Source: Brevundimonas huaxiensis
GTDB taxonomy: Bacteria > Pseudomonadota > Alphaproteobacteria > Caulobacterales > Caulobacteraceae
DNA: 64,000 nucleotides
Direction: 5' to 3'
NCBI RefSeq assembly: GCF_014218725.1
Contig: NZ_JABBJE010000001.1
Coordinates: forward strand, 310,001 to 374,000
Shown in pieces: positions 17,948 to 26,199 of this stretch (positions within the stretch are counted from its first letter, which is position 1; every line of letters starts with the position of its first letter). The translations under genes were made by a program, and so were the position numbers. The notes beneath the pieces were generated by a model that had not been told where the DNA came from, did not search any database, and saw nothing but the letters and a program-made list of their open reading frames with translations.

Positions 17948-19630
17948 ATGCTTCAGAACCTCGAAACCCTCGCCCGCGAGGCCAAGTCCTGGCCCTTCGA
18001 ACAAGCCCGCAACCTGCTGGCCCATGTTCTGAAGAAACGGCTGGGCGAGGCCGAGCGAGCCGAAGCGCGCGCCCTGATCGACGCCGGCAAGGCGGATGAA
18101 GCCCTGGCGGCCTTTCCCGCCTTGCAGCGCCCGGTGATCCTGGAGACCGGCTATGGCCCGTCGGGCCTGCCGCACATGGGCACCTTCGGCGAGGTCGCCC
18201 GCACCACCATGGTGCGCAACGCCTTTCGCGCCCTGACCGGCGACCACTGGCCCACGCGCCTGATCGCCTTCTCCGACGACATGGACGGCCTGCGCAAGGT
18301 GCCGGAGGGCGTGCCGAACCCGGAGATGCTGCGCGAGGACCTGCACCTGTCCCTGACGCGGGTGCGCGATCCCTTCGGCACCCACGACAGCTTCGGCGCG
18401 CACAACAACGCCCGCCTGCGCGCCTTCCTCGACAGCTTCGGCTTCGACTATGAGTTCATGTCCTCGACCGAGACCTATAGGTCGGGTCGGTTTGACGCGA
18501 CGTTGCTGACCCTGCTGGAGCGGTTCGACGCGGTCCAGGCCATCATGCTGCCGACCCTGGGCGAGGAGCGCCGCGCCACCTATTCGCCCTTCCTGCCCAT
18601 CAGCCCGATCACCGGCCATGTGCTGCAGGTTCCGACCCTGGCGCGCAACGTCGAGAAGGGCACGATCACCTTCGAAGATCCCGCCGGCGAGCCGGGCAAC
18701 CGCACCGAGGTGCCGGTCACGGGCGGTCATGTGAAGCTGCAATGGAAGCCAGACTGGGCCATGCGCTGGGTCGCGCTCGACATCGACTACGAGATGTCGG
18801 GCAAGGACCTGATTGAGAGCGTGCGCGAAAGCTCCAAGGTCTGCCGCGCCCTGGGCGGCACCCCTCCCGAAGGCTTCAACTACGAGCTCTTCCTCGACAT
18901 GGAGGGCAAGAAGATCTCCAAGTCCAAGGGTAACGGCCTGACGATGGACGATTGGCTGCGCTATGGCACGCCCGAGAGCCTGTCATGGTACATGTTCCAG
19001 TCGCCGAAGTCGGCCAAGAGCCTGCACTTCAACGTCATTCCGCGCGCCATCGACGACTATCTGGCCTTCATCGAAAGCTACAAGACCCAGGAGCCGGCCA
19101 AGCGGATCGACAACGCCGTCTGGTCGATCCATGCGGGCGATCCGCCGACCCACACGTCGCCGGTGTCCTTCGCCCTGCTGCTGAACCTGGTCGGCGTGGC
19201 CAACGCCTCGACCAAGGACCAGCTGTGGGCCTATTTCGCCAAATACCTGCCTGACGCGACGCCGCAAAACGAGCCGCTGCTGGACCGGCTGATGGACCAC
19301 GCGCTGAACTACTACGAGGACTTCGTGAAGCCCGCGAAGTCCTATCGCCTGCCGGACGACAAGGAAAAGGCGGCGCTGCTGGATCTGGCCGAACGGCTGA
19401 AGGCGCTGCCGGCCGACACCACGGACGGCGAGCTGATCCAGAATGAGGTCTATGCGGTCGGCAAAGCGCATGAATTCGAGCCGCTGCGGGCCTGGTTTGG
19501 CGCGCTCTACGAGGTGCTGCTGGGCGCTAGCCAGGGGCCGCGCTTCGGTTCGTTCGCCGCCATCTACGGCCTGCCGCAGACGATCGCCCTGATCGAAGCG
19601 GGCGCAAACGGAGAACTGGCGCAACCTTGA
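17948..19630 (+). CDS. lysK: Lysyl-tRNA synthetase, class I
   Basis: 560-residue class I LysRS, unrelated to the class II LysS of most bacteria and characteristic of many alphaproteobacteria, archaea and spirochaetes. The HIGH equivalent is GPSGLPHMGTF at about 70-80 and the KMSKS equivalent is KISKSKGNG at about 321. A C-terminal helical anticodon-binding region follows. All expected segments are present. No class II lysS occurs in the window. Confidence 0.97.
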   Translation: MLQNLETLAREAKSWPFEQARNLLAHVLKKRLGEAERAEARALIDAGKADEALAAFPALQRPVILETGYGPSGLPHMGTFGEVARTTMVRNAFRALTGDHWPTRLIAFSDDMDGLRKVPEGVPNPEMLREDLHLSLTRVRDPFGTHDSFGAHNNARLRAFLDSFGFDYEFMSSTETYRSGRFDATLLTLLERFDAVQAIMLPTLGEERRATYSPFLPISPITGHVLQVPTLARNVEKGTITFEDPAGEPGNRTEVPVTGGHVKLQWKPDWAMRWVALDIDYEMSGKDLIESVRESSKVCRALGGTPPEGFNYELFLDMEGKKISKSKGNGLTMDDWLRYGTPESLSWYMFQSPKSAKSLHFNVIPRAIDDYLAFIESYKTQEPAKRIDNAVWSIHAGDPPTHTSPVSFALLLNLVGVANASTKDQLWAYFAKYLPDATPQNEPLLDRLMDHALNYYEDFVKPAKSYRLPDDKEKAALLDLAERLKALPADTTDGELIQNEVYAVGKAHEFEPLRAWFGALYEVLLGASQGPRFGSFAAIYGLPQTIALIEAGANGELAQP

Positions 19631-19690
19631 CCTTGCGTCAGGGTTGTTGCGTGATGCCAGCCTGAAGGGACGTAGCCGGGGGAGGCGAGG

Positions 19691-20080
19691 TTGCGTTACG
19701 AGATCGATGAGGCGAACAGGGTCCTGATGCTCGACCTGGTGTCGGCCGGGTCAGCCGACCGCGTGCTGAAAGCGACGGTCGATCTGATCACGCAAAGGCC
19801 CGAGCTCTGCAGCTGGGACTGGATCGTCGAATGCGAACCCATGACCGACGACGCCACCGTCCAGCATTTGGCGAAGCTGGCTGAGGGCTGGGGGCCGCCG
19901 CCGTCCGTCGAGGCGGTGACGGTTTTCGTGACAAACGACCGCATGCTCCATCTGTGGGCGCGCGTGCTGGACTTCCAGTTCGTGCGCCGGAAACACTTCA
20001 TCGAACGCGACATCGATATCGCCAGACGATTTGTCGCCCGCCGCCAGTCCGCGCGCATGGCCAAGATGAACGGAAAATAA
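19691..20080 (+). CDS. Conserved hypothetical, about 130 residues
   Basis: 129 residues, starting at TTG with GGGGGAGGCGAGG just upstream. MRYEIDEANRVLMLDLVSAGSAD is reminiscent of the first strand of a SpoIIAA/STAS-like fold, and QHLAKLAEGWGP and AVTVFVTNDRMLHLWARVLDFQF follow. The Lys/Arg-rich tail (FVARRQSARMAKMNGK) may bind nucleic acid or be disordered. Family not recognised; cytosolic, with no membrane segment. Confidence 0.55.
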   Translation: MRYEIDEANRVLMLDLVSAGSADRVLKATVDLITQRPELCSWDWIVECEPMTDDATVQHLAKLAEGWGPPPSVEAVTVFVTNDRMLHLWARVLDFQFVRRKHFIERDIDIARRFVARRQSARMAKMNGK

Positions 20081-20157
20081 CGGCGAAGCTCCGGGAGCCT
20101 TCAGGTTCGTCCGTGCATTCTCCCCTCATCGGCAAACGCGCTGACAGGAGAAGAGTT

Positions 20158-20631
20158 ATGTCGAACAAGATTTTCAAGACCGGTCTGGCCACCGCTGCCG
20201 CCTTGGCCGCGATGGTGACCGCCGCCCCAATGTCCGCCCAGGCTCAAGCCAACGGCGTGACCAACTGTGACGCCCCTGGCGGTCGCCAGCGTGCGGGCGC
20301 CCTGATCGGCGCCGTGGTCGGCGGCGTGGTCGGCTCGAACCTCGCCCGCAACGAGCGCACGGCTGGCACAATCGTCGGCGCGGGCGCCGGCGCCGCAGCC
20401 GGTTCCTACATCGGCTGCAACCAGCAGCGCGCCCGCGCTGCATCGGCCTCCAGCGGCGCCCAGTATCGCGCTTCGTCGAACCTGCGCATCCGCAGCGGCC
20501 CCGGCACCAACTATCGCCAAGCCGGCACGCTGTCGGCCGGCCAGCCCTTCACCGCCATCGGTTCGCAAGGCGAGTGGGTGCAGATCGCGGGCGGCGGTTG
20601 GGTGAACGCCCACTACGTCACGGCCAACTGA
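20158..20631 (+). CDS. Exported glycine-zipper and SH3b-domain protein
   Basis: 157 residues. A signal peptide (to about residue 31, MSAQAQA) is followed by a glycine-zipper region (GALIGAVVGGVVGSNLARN, AGTIVGAGAGAAAGSYIG) that may insert in or lie on a membrane, then a bacterial SH3 domain (ASSNLRIRSGPGTNYRQAGTL to the end) likely to bind peptidoglycan. The ATG at 20158 follows ACAGGAGAAGAG. A strong terminator lies 24 nt after the stop. Confidence 0.85.
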   Translation: MSNKIFKTGLATAAALAAMVTAAPMSAQAQANGVTNCDAPGGRQRAGALIGAVVGGVVGSNLARNERTAGTIVGAGAGAAAGSYIGCNQQRARAASASSGAQYRASSNLRIRSGPGTNYRQAGTLSAGQPFTAIGSQGEWVQIAGGGWVNAHYVTAN

Positions 20632-20654
20632 GTTCAGTTTGCCGTCCATCGAAA

Positions 20655-20684
20655 GCCCCGTCCGGTTCGCCGGGCGGGGTTTTT
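20655..20684 (+). terminator. Intrinsic terminator
   Basis: GCCCCGTCCGG / CCGGGCGGGG stem with a TTCG tetraloop, then TTTTT. It ends the SH3-domain gene. Confidence 0.92.
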
Positions 20685-20694
20685 GCTGTGCGCG

Positions 20695-21330
20695 TTACTG
20701 GCTGACCCAGAGGATCCGGGCCATCCATTCGATCTCACGCCGGGGCACGACCCTTGGCGGATGGTCGGGATTGATCGAGGCCAGGGTGACGGCGCGGCTG
20801 GTCAGGCTGGTGACCTCCTTGGCCACGGTTTCTCCGCTGGTCAGGCGGGCGACGACACGATCGCCTCGTCGCACCTGCGTCGCTTCCTGATCGACGATAA
20901 CGCGATCGCCTTCGCGATAGAGGGGCGACATCGAATCGCCGGTGATCTGAAGGCTGAACAGGGTGTCCTTGGCGCGCGGCAGGTCGGTCTCATCCCAGCC
21001 TTCGCCGACCGGCAGGCCAGCGTCGTCGAAGAACCCGTCCTGACCCGCCTTGGCCAGACCCAGCAAAGGCACGCTGGTCGGGGCATCCGGCGCATCTTCG
21101 GCCAACACCGCAAACTCAGATAGCGACAGGCCCGTCGCCTGAAGCACCAGCGTCATGCTCTCGGTCGAGGGCCAGCGCGGACGCGGCGGATCGCCGGGGC
21201 CGAAGCGTTTTGAGGGATTGAAACTCGTCGCATCCAGACCGGCGCGCCGCGCCAACCCGGACGGTGTCAGACCCTCACGCCGGGCCAGGGCGTCGACGGC
21301 CTTCCAAAGCTTGGCGTGGGATAGCGGCAT
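20695..21330 (-). CDS. HTH and S24-peptidase transcriptional regulator (LexA/CI-like)
   Basis: 211 residues. An N-terminal helix-turn-helix (LWKAVDALARREGLTPSGLARRAGLD, split here at residue 7) is joined to an S24 domain with Ser133 in GDSMSPLYREGD and Lys171 in ETVAKEV, the LexA/UmuD catalytic dyad. Ala95-Gly96 in LAKAGQDG is a possible self-cleavage site. It resembles prophage CI-type or host S24 regulators rather than LexA itself. Its target is not evident; two lower-GC genes adjoin it. Confidence 0.82.
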   Translation of the reverse strand: MPLSHAKLWKAVDALARREGLTPSGLARRAGLDATSFNPSKRFGPGDPPRPRWPSTESMTLVLQATGLSLSEFAVLAEDAPDAPTSVPLLGLAKAGQDGFFDDAGLPVGEGWDETDLPRAKDTLFSLQITGDSMSPLYREGDRVIVDQEATQVRRGDRVVARLTSGETVAKEVTSLTSRAVTLASINPDHPPRVVPRREIEWMARILWVSQ

Positions 21331-21372
21331 CGTGTTCCAGCGACCGATTCGTCGCGAGAATACGATCAGATG

Positions 21373-21813
21373 CTAGGAATTTCTACCTATCAGTTCAGCC
21401 GCCCGGCGCTCCTGCCAAGCGTAGAGCGTGCCGACGATGATGCATACGATGATCAGATAACCTGTCAGATTCATGATTGTGTAAAGTGACGATGCAGACA
21501 CTGCTTGACCAGTGAACGCCATGATGTGGGCCATCACGACAATAAGTTGTAAGCCGCTAGCCCAAACCGGCCAAGACTGACGGTGCCGCCAGGCGATCGC
21601 AGCAAAAATGCCGAGCAGCGAAAGGTCGATCAGAAACAATCCCAAAGGAACGCCTCTGAAGCCGCTGCCTTCTTGCATCACAATGGTCGCAAACCAAGCA
21701 AACAGGTAGGCGCCCGCACCGATCCGCTCGGAGCGGCCGCCTTTAAGAAAGGCGAATAGCGCCATGCCGACCATGAAGACGGCGCCAATAATCGCGTAGA
21801 CGATATTCAACAT
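21373..21813 (-). CDS. Four-helix membrane protein, unknown function
   Basis: 146 residues with about four transmembrane helices (near 2-22, 36-54, 58-75 and 85-130, the last split by a short loop). Base composition is visibly lower in GC than the flanking genes. No family recognised. It lies 42 nt upstream of the S24 regulator on the same strand. A hairpin separates it from the hypothetical gene further upstream. Confidence 0.55.
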   Translation of the reverse strand: MLNIVYAIIGAVFMVGMALFAFLKGGRSERIGAGAYLFAWFATIVMQEGSGFRGVPLGLFLIDLSLLGIFAAIAWRHRQSWPVWASGLQLIVVMAHIMAFTGQAVSASSLYTIMNLTGYLIIVCIIVGTLYAWQERRAAELIGRNS

Positions 21814-21820
21814 GACAAAT

Positions 21821-21848
21821 CGCCCCCGCGCGAAAATGCGCGAGGGCG
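21821..21848 (-). terminator. Hairpin, probable terminator
   Basis: On the minus strand CGCCCTCGCGC pairs fully with GCGCGGGGGCG (one G-U) around an ATTTTC loop. The T tract is poor (ATTTGTC). It lies between the 113-residue gene and the membrane protein. Confidence 0.5.
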
Positions 21849-21904
21849 ATAATGACCGAAATTAGCTTCGACTGAAATCTCGTTCAGTGAAGCTTACCAA
21901 CAAT

Positions 21905-22246
21905 TCACGCGACGCGAAGATGCCCTTTGACGGGCTTGTCTTCCCACCAATCGTCGGGCTTGGCGACCGGGCCGGCGGCGTAGGTGCCGAAGCCAAGGCG
22001 GCGGTGATCTTTTTGCAGTTCGGCGTGGCAGGCCACGATGGATTCACGCGCGGCCGAGAGGGCGGCGATCGTTTCCATGGCCTTGGCTTGCGACATCGTG
22101 CCGGAAACCGGCGACAGCGACAGAGCGGCGCGAGCGCCGATGAAGGATTGAACCAGCGTGGTCGCCTGGGTGATCGCGGCGTCGATCGCGAGTTCGGTAG
22201 CATGCAGATCGCCAGCAACGCTGGTGACGACTTCAGTGCGGTCCAT
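21905..22246 (-). CDS. Small helical protein, unknown function
   Basis: 113 residues, cytosolic, mostly helical (DLHATELAIDAAITQATTL, KAMETIAALSAARESIVACH), with a C-terminal segment FGTYAAGPVAKPDDWWEDKP. GAGGGG lies 5 nt upstream of the ATG. Not recognised. A palindrome (22283-22300) sits in its probable promoter. Confidence 0.55.
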   Translation of the reverse strand: MDRTEVVTSVAGDLHATELAIDAAITQATTLVQSFIGARAALSLSPVSGTMSQAKAMETIAALSAARESIVACHAELQKDHRRLGFGTYAAGPVAKPDDWWEDKPVKGHLRVA

Positions 22247-22282
22247 GAAAGCCCCTCAAAGACAGGTTTGCAAGAACCGTAT

Positions 22283-22300
22283 GGTTATCACGTCTTAACC
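22283..22300. promoter_or_regulatory. Short palindrome upstream of the 113-residue gene
   Basis: GGTTA-tcacgtct-TAACC, 5-bp arms with an 8-nt spacer, 37 nt before the start. Possible operator, in an AT-richer promoter region (22260-22340). Confidence 0.3.
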
Positions 22301-22422
22301 CTGTTTGGTAGAGCAATCTTTACTATATCGGCAATCGCGCGTTGAAGCGCCGCCGTAAGCAAGGCGTTGAAACCCAATGAGAGCAAGAAGTCGGCGCGAA
22401 TCAGCGCGCTAGGGCGCGGTGA

Positions 22423-22818
22423 TCAGTCCTGGTTGTCCAGTAGGAAGTGTGCGGTAAGAGACGCAATCGGCTGTTGACGTTCTTCCTGCCATGCCTCCGC
22501 ATGCACATGAGCCACGCGACGACCCGCCCGACTGATGCGGGCGCGAGCGAAGACGTCGATCGGCCTGCCGGTGCGCAGATAGGCGACCGTGACATTGATC
22601 GGGCGGGGTAGTCGCGGACCCGGAAAGCTGAGCGCCACCTGAGCCATCGCCGTCATTTCAAGAAGGGCGGCCGTCGATCCGCCGTGCAGAGCGGGCAGCA
22701 TCGGATTGCCGATCAGCTTGTCGTCGAAGGGCATGACGACAGTGACCTCGTCGCCGCTGACCAGGGTCTGAAGGCCGAGAAAGCGGGCGTATGGCATGCG
22801 GTTCAGGATGTCGGTCAT
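22423..22818 (-). CDS. PaaI-type hotdog thioesterase (second of a pair)
   Basis: 131 residues. MPYARFLGLQTLVSGDEVTVVMPFDDKLIGNP and LHGGSTAALLEMTAMAQVAL mark the hotdog acyl-CoA thioesterase fold of the PaaI/YigI group. GGSTAALLE holds the helix with the catalytic acidic residue. The ATG overlaps the stop of the upstream thioesterase (ATGA), so the two are translationally coupled. Substrate unknown. Confidence 0.8.
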   Translation of the reverse strand: MTDILNRMPYARFLGLQTLVSGDEVTVVMPFDDKLIGNPMLPALHGGSTAALLEMTAMAQVALSFPGPRLPRPINVTVAYLRTGRPIDVFARARISRAGRRVAHVHAEAWQEERQQPIASLTAHFLLDNQD

Positions 22819-23315
22819 GCCGCCGCTCCTTTCGCATGGGACGCGCGTTCGCGGGTCTGATTGAGGATATAGGCGGCTTGCGCAGCGGCGACCGGGTCGG
22901 CGGGATCGTCTTCGAAGGCACAGGCGCGCACGAAGGCGATGCTGGGCGTCAGCCGGAAACATAGGCCCTGCGCCAGCAGATCCTGACGCGGCCTTGCCGC
23001 GCGCATATAGTCGACGCGCAAATCCAGGGTGGCGATGGGCTGGAAGGCGTCCATCGCGGTCCACACAGCCAGGCCGCCGATATGGTCCAGCAAGGTCGTC
23101 ACCAGACCGCCCGCGAAGACGCCGCTGTCGGGATCGCCGACCAAATCCTCACGCCACGGCACGCGAATGCGGGGCTGGCCATCGTGCAGGCCGTCGAAGG
23201 TGAAGCCCAAGGCGCCGGTGTGGGCGGCGCCGGCGGCCAGTTGCGGCAGGATGGTGGTCAGAAAACTCTCGTGCATCGTGCGGACTGAACCTGTTGCGCC
23301 GATTTTCGGGGTCAT
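22815..23315 (-). CDS. PaaI-type hotdog thioesterase (first of a pair)
   Basis: Up to 166 residues; an internal ATG at 23276 (MHESFLTTILPQL) is a competing start. RVPWREDLVGDPDSGVFAGG and LVTTLLDHIGGLAVW form the hotdog core, with Asp in LLDHIGG on the catalytic helix. It may form a heteromeric hotdog with the coupled downstream gene. The 5' region abuts the divergent exonuclease gene, 46 nt away. Confidence 0.75.
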   Translation of the reverse strand: MTPKIGATGSVRTMHESFLTTILPQLAAGAAHTGALGFTFDGLHDGQPRIRVPWREDLVGDPDSGVFAGGLVTTLLDHIGGLAVWTAMDAFQPIATLDLRVDYMRAARPRQDLLAQGLCFRLTPSIAFVRACAFEDDPADPVAAAQAAYILNQTRERASHAKGAAA

Positions 23316-23361
23316 CCTCTATGGGGCGGCGACCCGACGGCGTCGAGAGCGTTACCGCAAG

Positions 23362-24393
23362 ATGATCCGCCCCGAAGACCTGCTGCATCCCACGCCCGCC
23401 GGCCTCTACTGTCCGCCGGGAAATTTCTACATCGACCCGGTTCGGCCGGTGGATCGCGCCGTCATCACGCACGGCCATGCCGACCACGCGCGCGCCGGTC
23501 ACGGGGCGGTGCTCGCGACGCGCCAGACCCTGGCGATCATGGCTGAACGTTATGGCGCGGATTTTACGCTACAGCCCCAATCGGTGGAATACGGCGAGGC
23601 GACCGCGATCAATGGGGTCGATCTCAGATTGGCGCCCGCCGGCCATGTGCTGGGTTCGGCCCAGGTCGAGGTGCGCTGGAAGGGGCTGATCATGGTCGTG
23701 TCCGGCGACTATAAGCGCCGCCGCGATCCGACCTGTGCGCCGTTCGAACCTGTGCCGTGTCACGTTTTCATTTCGGAGGCGACGTTCGGCCTGCCGGTCT
23801 TCAGCCATCCGCCGGCGGACGAGGAAGTCGGGCGGCTGGTGCGGTCGCTGGGACAGTTTCCCGAGCGGGCGCATCTGGTCGGCGCCTATGCGCTGGGCAA
23901 GGCGCAGCGGATCATCCGTCTGCTGCGCGAGGCTGGATGGGATCGCACCATCTATGTCCACGGTGCGCTGGAGCGGCTGAACGCCCTCTACGAAAGAGAA
24001 GGAGTCGATCTGGGCCCGCTGGCGCCGACCCGTGACCTGCCCAAGAATGCGCTGGGCGGCGAAGTCGCCATCGCGCCGCCGTCCGCCATCCAGGATCGAT
24101 GGGCGCGTCGATTCGCCGATCCGGTCACGGCCTTCGCTTCGGGCTGGATGGGCGTGAAGGCGCGGGCGCGGCAGCGCGGCGTGGAACTGCCGTTGGTCGT
24201 GTCGGATCATGCCGACTGGAACGAACTGACCGCGACCTTCACCGAGATCAAGCCGGAGGAAATCTGGATCACCCACGGCCGTGAGGAAGGGCTGCTGCGC
24301 TGGGCGGAGATCAACGGCCAGAAGGCGAGGGCGCTGCGACTGGTCGGCTATGACGAAGAGGACGAAGAGGCGCTGGACGTTCGCCCGGACTGA
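23362..24393 (+). CDS. Ligase-associated DNA exonuclease (metallo-beta-lactamase/beta-CASP)
   Basis: 343 residues. The metal site THGHADHARAG is near residue 39, and VSGDY and later SDHADW give further ligands. The length and architecture match the exonuclease usually encoded with an ATP-dependent DNA ligase and a DEXH helicase in alphaproteobacterial repair clusters. Here the next gene is a histidine kinase on the opposite strand and no ligase is present. The ATG at 23362 is inside a longer frame that overlaps the divergent thioesterase and is rejected. Confidence 0.85.
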   Translation: MIRPEDLLHPTPAGLYCPPGNFYIDPVRPVDRAVITHGHADHARAGHGAVLATRQTLAIMAERYGADFTLQPQSVEYGEATAINGVDLRLAPAGHVLGSAQVEVRWKGLIMVVSGDYKRRRDPTCAPFEPVPCHVFISEATFGLPVFSHPPADEEVGRLVRSLGQFPERAHLVGAYALGKAQRIIRLLREAGWDRTIYVHGALERLNALYEREGVDLGPLAPTRDLPKNALGGEVAIAPPSAIQDRWARRFADPVTAFASGWMGVKARARQRGVELPLVVSDHADWNELTATFTEIKPEEIWITHGREEGLLRWAEINGQKARALRLVGYDEEDEEALDVRPD

Positions 24394-24396
24394 TGA

Positions 24397-26007
24397 TCAG
24401 GCGACGGCGCGATCGGATTGGTCCTGTTCGTCCGCGGCGGAGATGGCGGCGTTCATCGCCATACGCAGGCGTTCGGGCTTGATGGGTTTTTCGACGACGG
24501 CGGCCATGCCGATCGACAGATAGTGTTTGGCGTCTTCCGGGTCCGCATTCGCGGTCAGGGCCACGATCGGCACGCGGCCGACGGCGCCGGGCAGGGCGCG
24601 AATGGCCTGAGTGGCCTGAACCCCGTCCATTCGGGGCATCTTGATGTCCATCAGGACCAGATCGTAGCGGCTTTCCTGAACGGCCTGCAGCGCCTCCAGG
24701 CCGTCCTCGGCCAGTTCGGAACTACAGCCGAACATCTCGCACAGCGCCTGGGCGACGACGCGGTTGGTGGCGTTGTCGTCGACGATCAGGATATGCGGCG
24801 CGGATTTCAGGTCCAGGCCCGACAGATCCGACACGTTGGACTGCGCCTCCACCTCGACCACCGCGCGGGGCGCGGTCAGGTCGAAGGCGAAGGTGGCGCC
24901 GCGGCCCTTGTTGTTCTCGGCCCAGATCCGGCCGTCCATCCGGTCGATGACCTGACGACAGATCGACAGGCCCAGGCCGGCGCCGTCGGGGCCGGAACCG
25001 TGCACGAAGGGTTCGAAGATGGAGTCGACGCGATCCGGCTCGACGCCCGGGCCGTCGTCGCGAATGCGGGCTTCCATGTGGATGCGGTCGCCCTCGACCC
25101 AGGCCTTGAGACCCGCCTCAACCACGCCGTTGCGGGCGAACTTCAGCGCATTGCCGATCAGGTTGTTGAACACCTGCTTCAAGCGCACGCCGTCGATCAC
25201 GGCCGCCAATTCGGTGTCGCCTTCGTAGCCGACGAGCAGGGTCACGCCGTCCTGAGAGGCGCGCGGTTCCCACATCGACTGGATGTCGTCCATGACCGCG
25301 CGAAGGGCGGTCGGTTCGGTCTTCAGCTCCAGTTCGCCGGCCTCGGCCTTGGACAAATCCACCGCGTCCTGGAGGATGCGCAGCAGGGTCTCGGACGAAT
25401 CCACGATGGTCTGGACGTGCGCCTGAGCCGCCGTATTCAACGGCTGGCGGCGGAGCAGTTCGGCGACGGCCAGGACGCCGTTCATCGGCGTGCGCAGTTC
25501 GTGGCTCATGATGGCCAGGAACTGGCTCTTGGCGCGAGCGGCGGCGATGGCCTGGGCGCGGGTGTCGCTGAGGATCGCGGCCTGTTCTGCCAGTTCGGCG
25601 TTCTGCTCGCGCTGCCGCGTGTTGACGGCCTGCAACAGGGTGGCGGCGGTGCCCACGCCCCAATAGGCGCCGTTCTTGGTGACGATGAAGCCGCGCAACA
25701 GGACGGCCGGACCACCCTTCAGCATGATGTCGCAAAAGGCGTCGATGCGGACGCCGGCCTCGACCACGGCCGGCTCGGCATCCATGGCGAAGGTGATGGG
25801 GCGAAGGTCGTAGAGGGCGTGGCCGAAGCGGGCGGCGATTTTCTGAAGGAAGGCGGTGCGTTCGACCAGGCCGACAGGGCGGTCGCCATCGACCACGGGA
25901 ATGACCAGCGTATCCGGCTCGCGTTCGAAACGCGCCAGAACCTCGCAGCCGAGAGTCGTCGGCGCAACCGGCTTTGGACGCTCGGAAAGGGTCTCGATGG
26001 TCGGCAT
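24397..26007 (-). CDS. Hybrid histidine kinase with CBS-like sensor and receiver
   Basis: 536 residues, no membrane helix. Residues about 15-130 look like a CBS-type pair (VIPVVDGDRPVGLVER, VTKNGAYWGVGTAATLLQAV). A coiled linker leads to HisKA with His169 in MSHELRTPMNG, an ATPase domain with NNLIGNALKF at 281-290 and GAGLGLSIC, and a C-terminal receiver (404-520) with DD at 410-411, phospho-accepting Asp453 or Asp454 in LVLMDIKMP, and Lys508. A phosphotransferase partner is not nearby. A cytosolic ligand such as a nucleotide is plausible from the CBS fold. Confidence 0.85.
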   Translation of the reverse strand: MPTIETLSERPKPVAPTTLGCEVLARFEREPDTLVIPVVDGDRPVGLVERTAFLQKIAARFGHALYDLRPITFAMDAEPAVVEAGVRIDAFCDIMLKGGPAVLLRGFIVTKNGAYWGVGTAATLLQAVNTRQREQNAELAEQAAILSDTRAQAIAAARAKSQFLAIMSHELRTPMNGVLAVAELLRRQPLNTAAQAHVQTIVDSSETLLRILQDAVDLSKAEAGELELKTEPTALRAVMDDIQSMWEPRASQDGVTLLVGYEGDTELAAVIDGVRLKQVFNNLIGNALKFARNGVVEAGLKAWVEGDRIHMEARIRDDGPGVEPDRVDSIFEPFVHGSGPDGAGLGLSICRQVIDRMDGRIWAENNKGRGATFAFDLTAPRAVVEVEAQSNVSDLSGLDLKSAPHILIVDDNATNRVVAQALCEMFGCSSELAEDGLEALQAVQESRYDLVLMDIKMPRMDGVQATQAIRALPGAVGRVPIVALTANADPEDAKHYLSIGMAAVVEKPIKPERLRMAMNAAISAADEQDQSDRAVA

Positions 26008-26022
26008 ACTGCCCGGAACTCC

Positions 26023-26037
26023 TACTCATTGTGAGTA
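26023..26037. promoter_or_regulatory. Perfect palindrome between the hybrid kinase and queC
   Basis: TACTCA-TTG-TGAGTA, 6-bp perfect arms, 16 nt upstream of the kinase start and just before the queC leader structure. It is a candidate operator for either gene. Confidence 0.4.
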
Positions 26038-26048
26038 AAAGCCCAAAT

Positions 26049-26100
26049 CGCTTGCGGATTAGTTAAGCGGCGTCATCCAAGACGCAAATCCGCCTTTTTT
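26049..26100 (+). promoter_or_regulatory. queC leader: terminator hairpin with a competing or pseudoknot stem
   Basis: GCGGATT (26054-26060) pairs with AATCCGC (26087-26093), an inner stem GCGTC/GACGC (26070-26085) stacks inside, and TTTTTT follows. This is a complete plus-strand intrinsic terminator 100 nt before the queC start. CGCTT (26049-26053) can pair with AAGCG (26065-26069), crossing the terminator's outer stem. Because the gene on the left is divergent, the only transcript it can regulate is queC's own leader. Confidence 0.55.
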
Positions 26101-26199
26101 GCTCAAGGGTTGGGTCTGGTGTATGAGGCCCGCCCGACCCATCTGGGTCCCCATCCTTTTGTGCATGCGCGCGGCCGACCGGCCGACCGCAGATTCGTC

